A DNA stretch of 64,000 bases from Cymbidium sinense (GCA_021442155.1 CM038222.1:23446923-23510922); one strand, 5' to 3'; shown: positions 1-12,440, numbered from the stretch's first letter. A program made the numbers and translations. The notes: a model not told the origin generated them from the sequence alone.

Positions 1-2253
1 GGTTTATTTTATTTTATTAATTTTAGGTTTAGGTTTAGTCTTATTTAATTTAATTTTAGGTTTATTTAATTTTCATTTTATGATTAGGTTTGATTTTATC
101 CATGTTTTATATTTTTTAAGTTTATTTTATTTTCTAGTTTAGTTTAGGTTTTATTTTATTTATTTTATGTTATTTTATTTAAGTTTAGGTTATTTTATTT
201 ATTTTATTTTTAGGCTTAGGTTTTATTTAGTTTAGGTTTAGATTTTAGGTTTTGTGGTTCATGGTTTAAGGTTTAGGGTTTGGGTTTTTGTTGTAAGTTT
301 TAGGGTTTGTGGAGGTTTAGGGTTTAGGGCTACTGATTGGAGTTTTGGGTTTTGGTGTAGTTTTAGGGTTTAAGATTTGGATTTGGATTTAGGTTTAGAT
401 TTGGGTTTAGTAGGGTTTGGGTTTTGGTTTGGGGTTTAGGGTTTAGATTTAGGGTTAGGGTTTAGGTTTGGGTAGGGTTTAGTATTTAAATTTTAGGGTT
501 TAGGAGGGTTTAGTTTAGGTTTAAATAGTTTTGGGTATAGGGTTCAAACTTAGGGTTTTATTTTATTTTATTTTATTTTTGTTAAATTGAGTAAACTGGT
601 AGGTTCATGTTTATTTAGTTTACTTTTGATTTATTTTAGTTTTATTTCAATTTAATTCTTATTTAGGTTTAATATTAATTTTATTTAGGTTTAATTTTAA
701 TTTTATTTAGGTTTAATTTTAATTTTATTTAGTTTAGTTTATTTATTTTATGTTTATTTATTTTAGTTAAGGTTTTTTATTTTATTTTTTTACATTTAGC
801 TTTAGGTTTATGTTTACTTTGTAGTTTAATTTTTATTTTATTTTTTTTACATTTTAGGTTTAAGTTTTTTTAGGTTTAGGTTTAGGTTTTTATTTTATAT
901 TTTTTTAGGTTTAGGTTTTAGGTTTATTTGTTGGTTTATTTTTAGGTTTTTTTATTTTAGTTTAGTTTAGTTTAGTTAAGTTTAGGTTTAGGTTTTTTTT
1001 TTTAATTTAGGGTTTATGTTTTATTTATTATTTATTTTAAGGCTTATTTTTTAGGTTTAGGTTTTTATTTATTTATTTTAGTTTATTTTTTATATTTTAT
1101 TTTATTTTATTTTTAGGTTTAGGTTTAAGATTAGGTTTTTGTTTAGGTTCTTATTTTATATTATTTTTCTATTTTATTTAGGTTTAGGTTTTTTATTTAT
1201 TTTATTTTAGGTTTTATTTAGTTTTGGTTTAGGTTTTTAGGTTTTTAGGGTTTAGGGTTTAGGGTTTAGGGTTTATGGTTTAGGGTTTAGGGTTGTTTTT
1301 TTTATTTATGTGTTTATTTATTTTATTTTAAATTTTTTAAATTAAGTAAACTGTAGGTTTATGTTTATTTAGTTTATTTTTTATTTATTTGAGTTTATTT
1401 TATTTTTTATTTTTATTTGGACTTATTTTATTTTATTTAGTTTAGTTTATTTATTTTATTTTTATTTATTTTAATTTTGCTTTTATTTTAGTTTATTTTT
1501 TGTCCAAATTTATTTTTTTAGTTTAGTTTTTTTTTTTTATTATATTTTTAGGTTTAGATTTTATTTAATATTTTTTATTTTTGCTTAGGTTTTTATTTAA
1601 ATTTTTTATCTTTTTATTTTAGGTTTTTATATTAGGTTTATTTTTAGGTTTTATTTTTTAGTTTAGGTTTAGGTTTATTTTTAGTTTATTTTACTTTATT
1701 TAGTTTAGGTTTAGATTTTTTTTAGTTGAGGGTTTCAGTTTTACTTTTTACTATTTTTAGTTTTTATTAATTCGGTTTAGGTTTTTGTTTAGTTTGCATT
1801 TTATTTTATTTTAGGTTTATATGATTTTTATTTTAGGTTTAGCTTCTATTTTACTTAAGTTGTTTATTTTTTACTTTAGTTTAGGATTTTATTTATTTAA
1901 TTATAGTTTAGTTTTTATTTTTTATTTTATTTTCCTTTAGGTTTAGGTTTAGGTTTATGTTTTATAGGTTTATTTTTTTTTTATCTTTTTCTTATTTTAT
2001 TTAATTTTGGTTTAGGTTTTAGGTTTTATTTAGTTTAGGTTTAGGTTTTATCTTTTTTTTGGTGGATTAGGTTATTTGTGGGTTGTGGGTTTAGGGTTTT
2101 TTGGGTTTAGGTTTGGGTTTAGAGTTTAGGGTTCAGTTTTAGTGTTTATGGTACATGTTAAGGTTTTTTAAGTTTAGGTTTGTATTTTTTAGGTTTGGGT
2201 TTAGGTTTTTTTTAGGTTTAGGTTTTGGTTTTAGTTTAGGTTTAGGGTTTTGG
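1..2253 (+). repeat. Degenerate telomere-like satellite array, block 1
   Basis: The strand shown consists of T, A and G with almost no C. It is built from TTTAGGG, TTTAGG and expanded forms such as TTTATTTTATTTTAGG. TTTAGGG-rich stretches lie near 270-560, 1240-1290 and 2080-2250, separated by T-rich DNA. The recurrent tag AAATT(A/G)AGTAAACTG(G)TAGG occurs near 583 and 1339, which shows a higher-order unit of about 0.75 kb. There are no genes here. The repeats are too degenerate to be a working chromosome end and look like an old interstitial or subtelomeric array. Confidence 0.85.
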
Positions 2254-2683
2254 TTTTTTTAACAGAACAAATTTGATTCAATATTTCTTCTTTTGAATTC
2301 ATCAACCAAGTTACCAAGTTTTCTAAGAAACAAACGACAACATAAAAAAAATGAGCACGATAGAGCAAATCAAAAGCCTTGATAACTAGTACCTCTCTAC
2401 TATAACAATTCATAAAGATTGGATCGGTTCTTCTCTCCACTCCATCGAGTAGCCAGATCCACCATCATATCCCCGATCTCTCCCTTCACCACCACCACAG
2501 TTGTAACCTCCATCGCTCCTCGCACCTTCATAACCACCACTGCTTCGACCACCACCTCCGTATGCACCTCCAGATTCCCCACCACCACTACGATAACTAC
2601 GGCCTTTGCCTTTGCCTCCATCGCTAGATCTAGACTGAGCCTAGTTGACGATTGTGTTCCTACTGTCATGGTTCTGCCCATTC
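2254..2683 (-). pseudogene. GRP module A: 3' fragment of a glycine-rich RNA-binding protein gene
   Basis: On the minus strand the fragment begins at the end of an RRM. The residues N-G-Q-N-H-D-S-R-N-T-I-V-N match the family pattern NGQxLDGRxITVN. A TAG stop follows where family members have Gln, then AQSRS and a Gly/Ser/Arg/Tyr-rich tail (GGKGKGRSYRSGGG, GGYEG, GGYN). A stop codon, about 200 bp of 3' UTR-like DNA and a run of seven A (2254-2260 read as T) come next. RNP2, RNP1 and the rest of the RRM are missing, so this is a non-functional piece. The RRM side joins TTAGGG repeats directly at 2684. Assignment to the GRP7-like family rests on the RRM-end motif plus the Gly-rich tail. The exact parent gene is unknown. 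Confidence 0.75.
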
Positions 2684-2763
2684 TTAGGGTTTAGGGTTTA
2701 GGGTTTAGGGTTTTGGGTTTAGGTTTATGGTTCAAGTTTTAGTTTAGAGTTTAAGGTTTTTGG
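2684..2763 (+). repeat. Near-perfect TTTAGGG run between two GRP modules
   Basis: Positions 2684-2710 are an uninterrupted TTAGGG/TTTAGGG run starting at the last base of module A. More degenerate copies follow to 2763. This is among the best preserved telomere repeats in the window, and it sits exactly at a module boundary. Confidence 0.85.
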
Positions 2764-2832
2764 TTTTTTTTAATAATGAACAAATTCAAATTTAACATTT
2801 CTTCTTTTCAATTTCATCAACTAAGTAACAAT
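2764..2832 (-). pseudogene. GRP module B, truncated to its 3' UTR end
   Basis: A run of eight T (poly(A) on the minus strand) is followed by the same sequence that opens the other modules (GAACAAATTCA, then AACATTTCTTCTTTTCAATTTCATCAAC). The match stops at about AAGTAACA. LTR-like DNA follows with no trace of the Gly-rich coding part. The same breakpoint is seen in module H (31035). Confidence 0.7.
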
Positions 2833-2841
2833 CCAGGGAAG

Positions 2842-4493
2842 TGAGGTAATCAAATGACCTCCTTGGGGTTGACTAAACCCTTGTGTTCCCAGGATGTCTA
2901 GAATATATACACATTACCATTTAATCTTATAAAAATCAATACATGAATACATGAAAGAGAACTTAACATTCATTCACTTAAGCTATAAGCACATGCATTT
3001 CTTATGTATTTATAGCTAGCATCATAAAAAATATTATTATTCATTTATAAGCTTTTGAAAAGTAGATTTAGATTTAATAGTGATAATAGCCAAGCATATA
3101 TTATATTAAATCAACACATGCAAGCTTACATAAAGGTAATCCATTTTATTTTACTTGATTTTGAAAAGATGGATGCATTAATTCAAATGACATACCAAAT
3201 TTAACATGATTGGAAAGAGGACAATCAAATATAAGCATGTGATTCATTCAACCAAACTAGTTCTTAATTAATTAAGTTTTGGATTTGATTTGATTTAAAG
3301 AGGAGAAGAGAAATCAACACTTATTATTTTAAACTCATTCCCTCATTAGTGATTTGATTTAATTTAAGGAAATGTAATTAAGTTGATTATATGGGTTAAT
3401 GAAGTAGAACCCTTAATTAGATGAATTAATTACTCTTACCAATGTCACCTTGAAGTAATTAACTAAATAATTATGATCGAACAAGATATGCATGGAAAAT
3501 AAACTTGCAATGATCCTAAGAAATAAAAGGAGCCTAATCTAATTGGCTCATGATTAATATTTAATTATATTAAGGGACTTAATTAATTACTCTTATGGTT
3601 TTTCGACACATGTGGACTAACCATAATTTCATTAAACTCCTTTAGGTTAAACATCTAAAGATCTACACCATGATTTAATTAATTAATGTATGATGCGATT
3701 ATGATTTCAATTTGATTAAGTGATTTAATTAATGAGTTAAATCTTAATTAATTTCATTTTAAAAAAAGGTGAAATGAACAAAGGGAAAGTGGCCCCAACC
3801 GTATTCCTTAGTTCACTTACGATTGAACAATGGTTAATAAACTTAATTAACCAATTTATTACTATTCATGGGATTAATTAATCATTAATTAACTTAAAAG
3901 GGTAGTTAAGGTTTAATTAGTCAATTTTCTTAATTAAGTGAGCAATAAATCCCAAGAAAATCATAGGAGGTAGAGGTCATCCTATTAAATTAACCCATAA
4001 AATTTAAGATTAATTGCTGAAGTAATTAAAAAGTGATAAAGCTAATTAATTTTATAATTAAACTTTAATTAAAGTTCAAAATTAGTTATGATCATTTTAA
4101 TTAATTCTCTTATAAAATACCTTTCAAATGAGTCCTTTTTTTTGTATTTTTTATTTCTTTATTATTTTTCATGATTTTTAGAACTTTCAACAAATAAAAT
4201 AATTAATTAATTAAAGGTAATATCAACGGGCACACTTTCCATGTGGCACCGCATGATTGGCTACTTAAAATTTGCCAGACTCGGCGCCGACGTGCCAGTG
4301 ATAGATGTGCTTTCTCTTCTACCATGATCTAAGATCGGATGGCTATGATGAATCCCATAGCTTAATAGAACTAAATCAGGTCGATCTAGCGGATCTAATC
4401 ATGACCATCCATTCCGAAAATGTGGAACGGACGGTGCCCGATCTAACATCACATGAGTGAGGGAGAATGAAGTCTATCTGCCATTATTAGCTT
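2842..4493. mobile_element. LTR-like block, copy 1 (solo LTR or LTR fragment)
   Basis: This non-telomeric, AT-rich block of about 1.65 kb contains many TTAATTAA stretches. It is closely similar along its length to 31116-32895. Both copies start at TGAGGTAATCAAATGACCTCC and run to a GC-richer end with GGATCTAATCATGACCATCC and GAGTGAGGGAGAATG. It contains no sizeable open reading frame, which fits a long terminal repeat. On the right it ends at about GCCATTATTAG, where telomere-like repeats resume. In the second copy the same end continues into a gypsy-type internal region. A solo LTR or a fragment duplicated from the longer copy are both possible. No target-site duplication is evident. Confidence 0.6.
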
Positions 4494-5363
4494 TTGGGGT
4501 TTAGGTTTATTTTTTAATTTATTTACTTACTTCAAGTTTTGGTTTAGGGTTTAGGTTTTAGGGTTTAGGGTTTAGGGTTAAGTGTTTAGGGTTTAGGGTT
4601 TATGGTTTATGCTTATAGTGTTTAGGGTTTAGGGTTTATGGTTTGGTTTTCTATGGTTTAGGGTTTAGGGTTGTAGGTTTAGGGTTTAGGGTTTATGGTT
4701 TTTTTTTTAAATTAGGTAAATTGGTATGTTTAGGTTTATTTAGTTCAGTTTATATTTATTTTAGTTTACTTTTTTAAAATTTTTTTAGTTTTGTTTATTT
4801 ATTTTAGGTTTATTTCTTTTAGTTTAGGTTTTTTATTTTATTTTATTTTTTATGTTTAGTTTAGTTTATTTTAATTGAGTTTTAATTTTATTTTATTTTT
4901 AGGTTTAGGTTTTATTTTTTATTTTAGGTATGTTTTATTTTTTAGGTTAGTTTTAGGTTTATTTTACATTTTATTTTTAATTTCAGTTGAGGTTTATTTA
5001 TAGTTTATTTTATTTTATTTAGTTTAGGTTTAGGTTTAAGTTTTATTTATTTTAGTTTAGTTTATTTTAGGTTTATTTTAGTTTAGGTTTAGGTTTATTT
5101 TATTTTTATTTTAGGTTTAAGATTTTTTTTTTTAGTTTAGGGTTTAAGTTTCATTATCTATTTATTTTTAGGTTTTTTTTAGGTTTAGGTTTTTATTTAG
5201 TTTTAATTTTTTATATTTTAAATTTATTTTATTTTTATTTTATTTCTAGTTTTTTATTTAGGTTTTTATTCTTTGGTTTATTTTATTTATTTTAGTGTTT
5301 AGGATTTTATTTATTTTATTCTAGTTTAGTTTTAATTTTTAATTTTATTTTATTTTTATGTTT
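4494..5363 (+). repeat. Telomere-like satellite array, block 2
   Basis: The block begins with the sequence that normally follows the RRM-side junction of GRP modules (GGTTTAGG, then TTTATTTTTTAATTTATTTAC). A TTTAGGG-rich stretch runs from about 4535 to 4695, the tag AAATTAGGTAAATTGGTA lies near 4709, and T-rich TTTATTTTAGG DNA continues to 5363. No gene is visible. Confidence 0.8.
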
Positions 5364-6838
5364 AACACTACCATTGCCGATCCCAAGTCTGGATGCAAAA
5401 AGTGGAGGGTTGCATTAGGTAGTCGACAGCCAGCATAAAATATGTCAAAATAATCATGACATGAATCCTTTAAATCATTGTGTTAATGCTATATGCCCCC
5501 GGAAGCCACGTATGTCTTGAATATAGTGAAAATATGCTAGATCCGCGATCGGTGCGTGTTAAATAAGCAAGGGTTCCAACATTATGGACTGGATGCGGCA
5601 AAGAAGTTAGTCCATGAAACTAGAATTAGGTTAGATCTTGGAATATATACTCTTACAGGTAAATTAATGGAATTAATAGATATTATGGTTCATAGAAAGA
5701 TAAATATTTTATGTATTCAAGAAACTAAATGGGTTGGTGAGAAGGCCAAGGAGATTGGTAGTTTAGGTTTTAAACTTTGGTATTCAGGTAAAAGTCAAAC
5801 TAGAAATGGTGTAGGTCTAATTATAGATAAAAGTTTGAAGGATAATGTTATAAGTATAAATATGTGGAGATAGAATTATAGCTTTAAAGATTATTTGATA
5901 CTAAGATTATCAATGTTTTAAGCATCTATGCTCCCAGTTTGGAGGTAAGTTCAAAAGAAAATTTTGGAATGAATTAGAGGGATTAATACAAAAGATACCT
6001 CTTGAAGAAAAGTATTTATTGGGGAGATTTAAATGGACATGTTGGTAAAGTGGTAGAAGATTTTAAAAGTATTCATGGTGGTTATGGATTTGGAGTGACT
6101 AATGAAGAAGGCAGGACTATATTAGATTTTACCTTAGCTTATGATTTTGTAGTTGCTAACACTTTATTTAAGAAAAGAGATGAACATATTATTACTTATA
6201 AAATGGATCTAGTAAAACACGATTGATTATTTTCGATAAGAAAAATAGATCATTTAGATTGTAAAGATTGTAAGGTCATTCCAAGTGAAATGTTAAGTAC
6301 CCAACATCTAATTATTAGTTTTAGATTTTAAGATGAAAGGTTGTAAGAGAAAAAATAAACTAAATTATTATCTCAGGATTAAATGGGGACACTTAAAGAA
6401 CACAAATAAAAATATTTTTAAGAGCAAGCTACAAGAAATTAGAATTTGGAATGTTCATAAGGAAGCTAACGTTATGTGGGAAAAAATATCAAGTGAAATT
6501 AAGCAAGTTTCTAAAGATGTGCTTGGAGAATCAAAAGGAAAAGCTTCTTTTAATAAGAATAGTTGGAGGTGGAGTCAGAGTGTGCAAGAAAAGATAAGAA
6601 ATAAGAAGCATTGTTATAAAACTTGGTTTAGATGTAAAAACTCAGAGAATTGGGAAAGATACAAAGTGGCCTTTAGTGATTCTAAGAAAGCAATATAATG
6701 CAAAAAAAAAATTAGCTTTTAGTGATTTATACTATAGATTAGATACCAAAGAAGGTGATAGATGTATGTATAAGTTAGCCAACCAAAGAGATAGGAGAAT
6801 TAAAGACATAGTTCAAGTGAGGGGTAAAAAAAATATTA
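5364..6838 (+). pseudogene. RTE-type LINE fragment: endonuclease and linker, RT missing
   Basis: The first 190 bp resemble the 5' region of plant RTE-like LINEs. Coding pieces follow in order but in shifted frames. Positions 5556-5873 carry the start of an apurinic/apyrimidinic-type endonuclease (LTGKLMELIDIM, INILCIQETKWVGEKAKE with the QETKW metal-site motif, NGVGLIID). Positions 6002-6226 carry GDLNGHVGK, YGFGVTNEEGRTILDF and a decayed catalytic end. Positions 6333-6830 carry the linker that precedes RT (NVHKEANVMWEKISSEIKQ, LGESKGKA, KTWFRCKN, DLYYRLDTKEGD, QVRGKK). The family is often labelled craniofacial development protein 2-like in plant annotations. The reverse transcriptase that should follow is absent; the sequence passes directly into GRP module C. 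Multiple stops and frameshifts show that it is dead. Confidence 0.85.
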
Positions 6839-6840
6839 AG

Positions 6841-7302
6841 AATCATCATTTCTTCTATTTGATTTCATCAACCAAGCAACACACTAATTTTTCTAAGACA
6901 CAAGCGATGACATTGATAAAAAAGAGAACCTATAAAGCAAATCAAAAACCCTAGATAACTAGAACTGTCTCTACTATAAAGACATAATTCTATAAGTTGC
7001 AGATCAGATCAATCATTCTTCAATTTCTCTAGTTCCCATCAGAACCACCCCGGCACTTGAGTGGTGGGATCCACCATCATATCCCCAATCTCTCCCTCTG
7101 ACATCACCATGATTGTAACCTCCATCACTCTTCCCACCTACATAACCACTACTGCTCTGACCACCACTTCCATATCCACTAGCACCTCAAGATCCCCCAC
7201 CACCGCCATAATAACTGCCGCCTCCACCTTCGCCTCCATCGCCAGATCTAGACTGATGCCTGGTTGATGGTGTTGTTCCTGCCATCAAGGTTCAACCCAT
7301 TC
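6841..7302 (-). pseudogene. GRP module C: glycine-rich RNA-binding protein fragment
   Basis: Read on the minus strand it starts N-G-L-N-L-D-G-R-N-N-T-I-N-Q-A, the end of an RRM. Here the Gln codon CAG that became TAG in copies A and I is still intact. A Gly-rich tail with frameshifts and the 3' UTR (TTCTAAGACACAAGCGATGACAT on +) follow. The left 3' UTR tip and poly(A) are lost at the join with the LINE fragment at about 6838-6841. The RRM side joins TTAGGGCTTAGG at 7303. This copy may be nearest to the founding sequence. Confidence 0.75.
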
Positions 7303-10300
7303 TTAGGGCTTAGGTTTTGGTTTAGGTTGATTAGTTTTAGGGTTTAGGTTTACTTTTTAATTTATTTTTTTAATTTAGGTTTAGGTTTAGGGTGATGGTT
7401 TAGGGTTTAGGATTTTGGGTTTAGAGTTTTCGGGTTTATGCTTTTAGGATTTAGGATTAACGGTTTAGTGTTAGGGTTTAGGCTTTAATATTTTTAGGGT
7501 TTAAGGTTTTGTTTTTTTAATTAAGTAAATCGGTAGGCTTATGTTTAATTTTTTTATTTATTTTATTTATTTTATTTTATTTTATTTTTTATTTTTATTT
7601 AGGTTAATTTATTATTATTATTATTATTTCATTTATTTATTGTAGGTTTATTTATTTTAGCTTAGCCTTTTTATTTTATTTTTTATTTATTTATGTTTTG
7701 GATTAAGTTTATTTTTTAGTTTAGTTTTATTTTTATATTATATTTTAAGTTTAGGTTTTATTTTTTATTTTTAGGTTTAGGTTTAGATTTTAATTTTATT
7801 TCTTTAAGTTTAGGTTTTAGGTTTTTATTTTAGATTTATTTTTAGGTTTTATTGTTTACTTTATGCTTAGGTTTATTTTTAATTTATTTTATTTTATTTA
7901 TTTTAGGTTCAGGTATTGGTTTAGTTTATTTTAGGTTTAGGTTTAGGTTTTATTTATTTTAGTTTATTTTATTTTAGTTTAGGTTTAGGTTTATTTCATT
8001 TTGTGTATTTTATCATTATTTTGGTTTAATTTTTTTTTCATTTAGGGTTTAGGTTTTATTTTTATTTATTTTAAGTTTATTTTTAGTTTAGGTTTTTATT
8101 TAGTTTTTATTTTATTTTATTTTAGGTTTATTTTATTTTTATTTTATGTTTATTTTTTTATTTTATTTAGGTTTTTTGTTTTTTAAGTTTAGATTTAGGT
8201 TTTTTTCAGTTTATTTTAGTTTCGTTTGATTAGTTTATTTTATTATATTTTTAGGTTTAAGTTTTTATTTTAATTTTTTTAGTATTTTAAGTTTATATAT
8301 TTAATTTTAGGTTATTTAGTTTAGATTTTTTTAGGTTTGGGTTTGGCCTTGGTTGGGTGTGGAGGTTGTGGCCTGTTTAGGCCTAGGGTCAGGGTAGTGG
8401 TTTTAGGGTCTCAGTAGTTAGGGCATGGTCTTTAAATGCAAATAGTATGTCCAAATTATCTAATTTATTTAGTTTATATCTTTATAGTTTATTTTATTTT
8501 ATTTATTAATGTTTATCTTTAGTTTATTTATTTTAAGTTTATTTATTTATCTTTTTATTTTATTATATTTATTTTAGGTTTAGGTCTTGTTTTAGTTTTA
8601 GAGTTTATTTATTATTATTTAGAACAGTTATATTTTATTTTTAGGTTTAGGTTTTATTTTATTTTTATGTTTGGTTTATTTTATTTTAGGTTTATTTTGG
8701 GTTTAGGTTTAGGTTTAGTTTTTAGTTTTATTTTATTTTATTTAGTTTATGTTTAGGTTTAGGTTTAATTTATTTTATGTTTTATTTATTTTATTTTAGT
8801 TTATTTTAGTTTTAGTTTAGGTTTATTTTATTTTGTTTATTTTATTTTATTTTAGCTTAGTTTTTTTTTTAGTTAATGGTTTTTATTTATTTTTATTTAT
8901 TTTAGGTTTTATTTTATGTTTAGGTTATCATTTAGGTTTTATTTTATTTTATTTTATGTTTATTTTAGGTTTATTTTATTTTTATTTTATGTTTAGTTTT
9001 TGTGTTATTTAGGTTTTTAGTTCTTAAGTTTATTTTTATTTTTTGTTTAGTTTGGGTTTTCTTTATTTTATTTTAGTTTATTTTATTTTATTTTTAGGTT
9101 TAAGTTTAGGTTTTACTTTAGGGTTTTAATTATTTATTTTATTTTATTTTATAGTTTAGGTTTATTTATTAATATTTTTTTTTATTTAGTTTATTAAGTT
9201 TTAGATTTTTAGGGTTTAGTGGTTTGTTTAGGGCTCAGGTCAGTGGTAGGGTAGTGGGTTGTTAGTTTAGCCAGGTTGGGTTTAGGGTTTTATTTTTTTT
9301 TATTTTATTTATTTATTTATTTTTATTTATTATTTTATTATTTTTTTTTTATTTTTTATTTTTTTATTTTTTTATTTTTTTTCTTTTGGGTTTTATTTAG
9401 GCTCATGGGTTTGTGGGCTCAGGGTTTGTGGTTTGTGGTTTAGGCCTAGGGTTTAGGGTTTTGGGCTAGGGTCTTTGCAGGGTTTAGGGTTTGGGTTTTA
9501 GGATTAGGGCTTAGAATTTAGGTTATGTTTGTGGTTTAGGGTTTTTGTGGTTAGTGAGATTTGTGGCATATTATTTAGGGCTTGGGTTTAGTTTAGGGCT
9601 GTTCTTCTGTTGAAGGTTTGATTTATGGTTTTTATTTTTTTAAAAAATAAGTAAACCAGTAGGTTTGTATTATTTAGTTTTATTTATTTATTTTTATTTT
9701 TTTATTTTATTTAGGTCAATTTTTATTTTAGTTATTTTATTTATCTATTTTTTACATTTTAGTTTAGGTTTTTTATTTTAGTTTAATTTTTTAGGTTTTG
9801 GTTTATGTTCATTTTTTAATTTAGTTTTATTTTTATTTTAATTTTAAGGTATAGGTTTTATTTTATTTTTATTTTTTTTAGTTTGGGTTTTGGTTTTTAT
9901 TATATTTTTTTGGTTTAGGTTTAGGGTTTAAGTTTTTATTTTAGATTTATTTTTAAGTTTTATTTTTTAGTTTAGGTTTAGGGTTATTTTAGTTTTATGT
10001 TATTTTATTTATTTACGCTAGGATTAGTTAAGTTTATTTTAGGTTTTGGTTTAAGTTTTATTGAAGTTAGTTTAGTTTATTTTAGTTTAGGTTTAAGTTT
10101 ATTTTAATTTGTTCATTTTTTTATTTAATTTAGGTTTAGGTTTTTTTTTTAGTTTAGGGTTTAGGTTTTAGTTTTTATTTATTATTTGGTTTTATTTTTA
10201 GGTTTATTTTTTAGGTTTAAGTTTTTATTTAGTTTTTATTTTATGTTATTTTATACTATTTTTAGTTTATTTTATTTTTATTTTACATTTAGTTTTTATT

Positions 10301-11029
10301 TTAGTTAGGTATTTTATTATTAGGTTTATTTTATTTTATAGTTTAGTTTAGCTTTTTTATCTATTATATTTTAATTTATTTTATTTTATTTTATTTTTAG
10401 CTTTAAGTTTAGCTTTTAGTTTAGGTTTTTATTTTATATTATTTTTTATTTTATTTAGGTTTAAGTTTTCTTATGTATAATTTATTTTATGGTTTTATTT
10501 AGTTTAGGTTCAGGTTTTTAGATTTTTATGATTTAGGGTTTTGGGTTTAAGGTTTTAAGGTTATAGGGTTTTAGAGTTTAGGTTTTTTTAGGTTTAGGGC
10601 TAGCCAGGGTTTAGGGTTTGGTTTGGGTTTAGTGTTTAGCTTTAGTTTTATGGTTTTTGTGGTTTAGAGGTTAGATTGGTTTGGTTTTGTTAAATTAACT
10701 AAATGGGTAGGGTTAGATTTATTTAGTTTATTTAGTTTTTTTATTTATTTTAACAAATTTTATTTTTTATTTTTATTTATGTTTATTTTTTATTTTATTT
10801 TATTTATGTTTTTTATTCATTGGTTTATTATTTATTATTTTATTTAGGATGTTTTATTAATTTATTCTTTATTTTAATTTTATTTATCTTATTTTAGGTA
10901 AGTTTAGGGTTTTATTTCATCTTCTTTTTATTTTAGGTTTAGGTTTTAAAGGTTTTTTAGTTAGGGATATGTTTAGGTCTGTCCAGATTTATGATAAGGT
11001 ATTTTAGGATCAGGGCCTAGGGTAGGTGA

Positions 11030-11290
11030 GTCAGGATCATGGTGAGCCCAGATCTTGTGGCTCAGTGGCCCAAGGCCCAGGCTCAGGCTTAGGGTCATGG
11101 TTATGGCCTAGGGTTTAGGGCTCATGGATCAAGGCTCAGGGCACAGTTTAGCTAGATTTAGGTCAGGTAGGCCTAAGCTCAGGATTTGCCTAGGTCCGTG
11201 ATCAGTAGTTTTTAGTTTAGGGCCCAGGATAAGGTTTATGGTCTGGGGAGCCCAGGACTGTATAGGTGTTTTAGGGTAGGTTTTGTGGTC
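11030..11290 (+). repeat. C-containing variant of the telomere-like repeat
   Basis: Here the repeat turns into CAGTGGCCCAAGGCCCAGG and GGCCTAGGGTTTAGGG forms, with frequent GGCC/GCCC unlike the C-free surroundings. Similar islands lie at about 8340-8430, 12120-12440, 13840-14230 and 22700-22900, each just before a higher-order tag. This is a variant repeat, not a gene. Confidence 0.7.
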
Positions 11291-12119
11291 CGTGGTTTTC
11301 AAATTAAGCAAAAGTAGTTTATTTAGTTTATTTTATTTATTTATTTATTTTTTATTTAAGTTTATTTTTATTTAGTTTAGTTTATTTATTTTAGGTTTAT
11401 TTATTTTAGTTTAGGTTTTTTATTTTAGTTTATTTTATTGGTTTAAGTTTAAGTTAATGTTTATTTTATGATTGAGTTTTATTTTTATTTTATTTTTAAG
11501 GTTTAGGTTTTATTTTTTATTTCTAGGTTTGGGTATTAGGTTTTTATTTTAGGTTTATTTTTAGGTTCTATTTAATAGTTTAGGTTTAGGTTTATTTTTA
11601 GATTATTTTATTTTATTTAGGTTTTTTATTCTTAACTTTATTTTATTTTTTTAGGGTTATTTGTTTATGTTTTTATTCATAAGTTTAGTTTTATGTTTAT
11701 TTTATTTTAGTGTTTTTATTTTAGGTTTTTAGGTTTATTTTAGGGTTTTTAGGTTTGTGGTTTAGTTTTAGCTTTAGCTAGGGATTAGGGTTTAGGGTTT
11801 GTGGCTCAGGGTTTTAGGGTTTGGGTTGGCCTGGGGTCAGCATAAGGTTTTAAAATTATGCAAATAGGCAGTTTAGGTTTATTTAGTTTATTAGTCCATT
11901 TTATTTATTTTAATTTTAGTTTTTATTTTATTTTATTTATTTATTATTTATTTTATTTTATTTTTTTTATCTTTAGGATTATTAATCTTAATTTAGGCAA
12001 GGTTTTTAATCTTAGTTGATCTTTAATCTCTTTATTTATCTTATTAGGTTTAGACACATTTATCTTTATTTTATCTTTCTTTAGCTTTAGGTTTGATTTA
12101 TTTTATTTTAGCCTAATAG

Positions 12120-12440
12120 TTTAGCTCAGTTTTTCGTGCCTGGTAGGTTGCAGGTTTTGTGAGCCCAGGATCTAGGTCCTGTGGCCCAGTTTAGGGATCA
12201 GTAGTGAGGTAGTGTGACATTAGGCTCAGTGGCCAAGATCTTGGGCCAGGCCTAGGGCCCAGGCCTGGGGGCAGATTTACTGGGCCATCTGTTTGTGGTT
12301 TTCTGGGCCTGGCTGGCCCAGGGTTTTGGGGCCCAGGGCCTGGGCCCAAGGTGGGTATCAGGGTCAGGGCCTGGTGGCCTAGCATTTAGCCTGTGGCCTG
12401 TGGCCTAAGATCATCAGTTCTGTGGCCTTGGGCCTATGGT
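12120..12440 (+). repeat. GGCC-rich variant repeat island
   Basis: Dense GGCCTGGG, GGCCCAGGGCC and GTGGCCTGTGGCC motifs form the most GC-rich part of the 7.3-16 kb block. It sits just upstream of the tag at 12484. The open frame across it on the minus strand (Pro/Gly-rich) is a composition effect. Confidence 0.65.

Noticed and set aside
1..2250. A functional chromosome end
   Set aside because: The repeats are too degenerate, the TTTAGGG runs are short, arrays continue on both sides of mobile elements, and the window has no terminal clean tract.
2400..2694. Thr/Ser-rich frame on + and Val-rich frame on - over module A (similar pairs at 7061-7267, 21721-22024 and 44378-44695)
   Set aside because: They are out-of-frame readings of GGN-rich codons of the glycine-rich tail. 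The frame giving NGQ..DGRN and GGYGGG is the one with family similarity.
12191..12385. Pro/Gly-rich open frames at 11129-11311 and 12191-12385
   Set aside because: They arise from GGCC-rich variants of the telomere-like repeat; no codon pattern or homology was seen.
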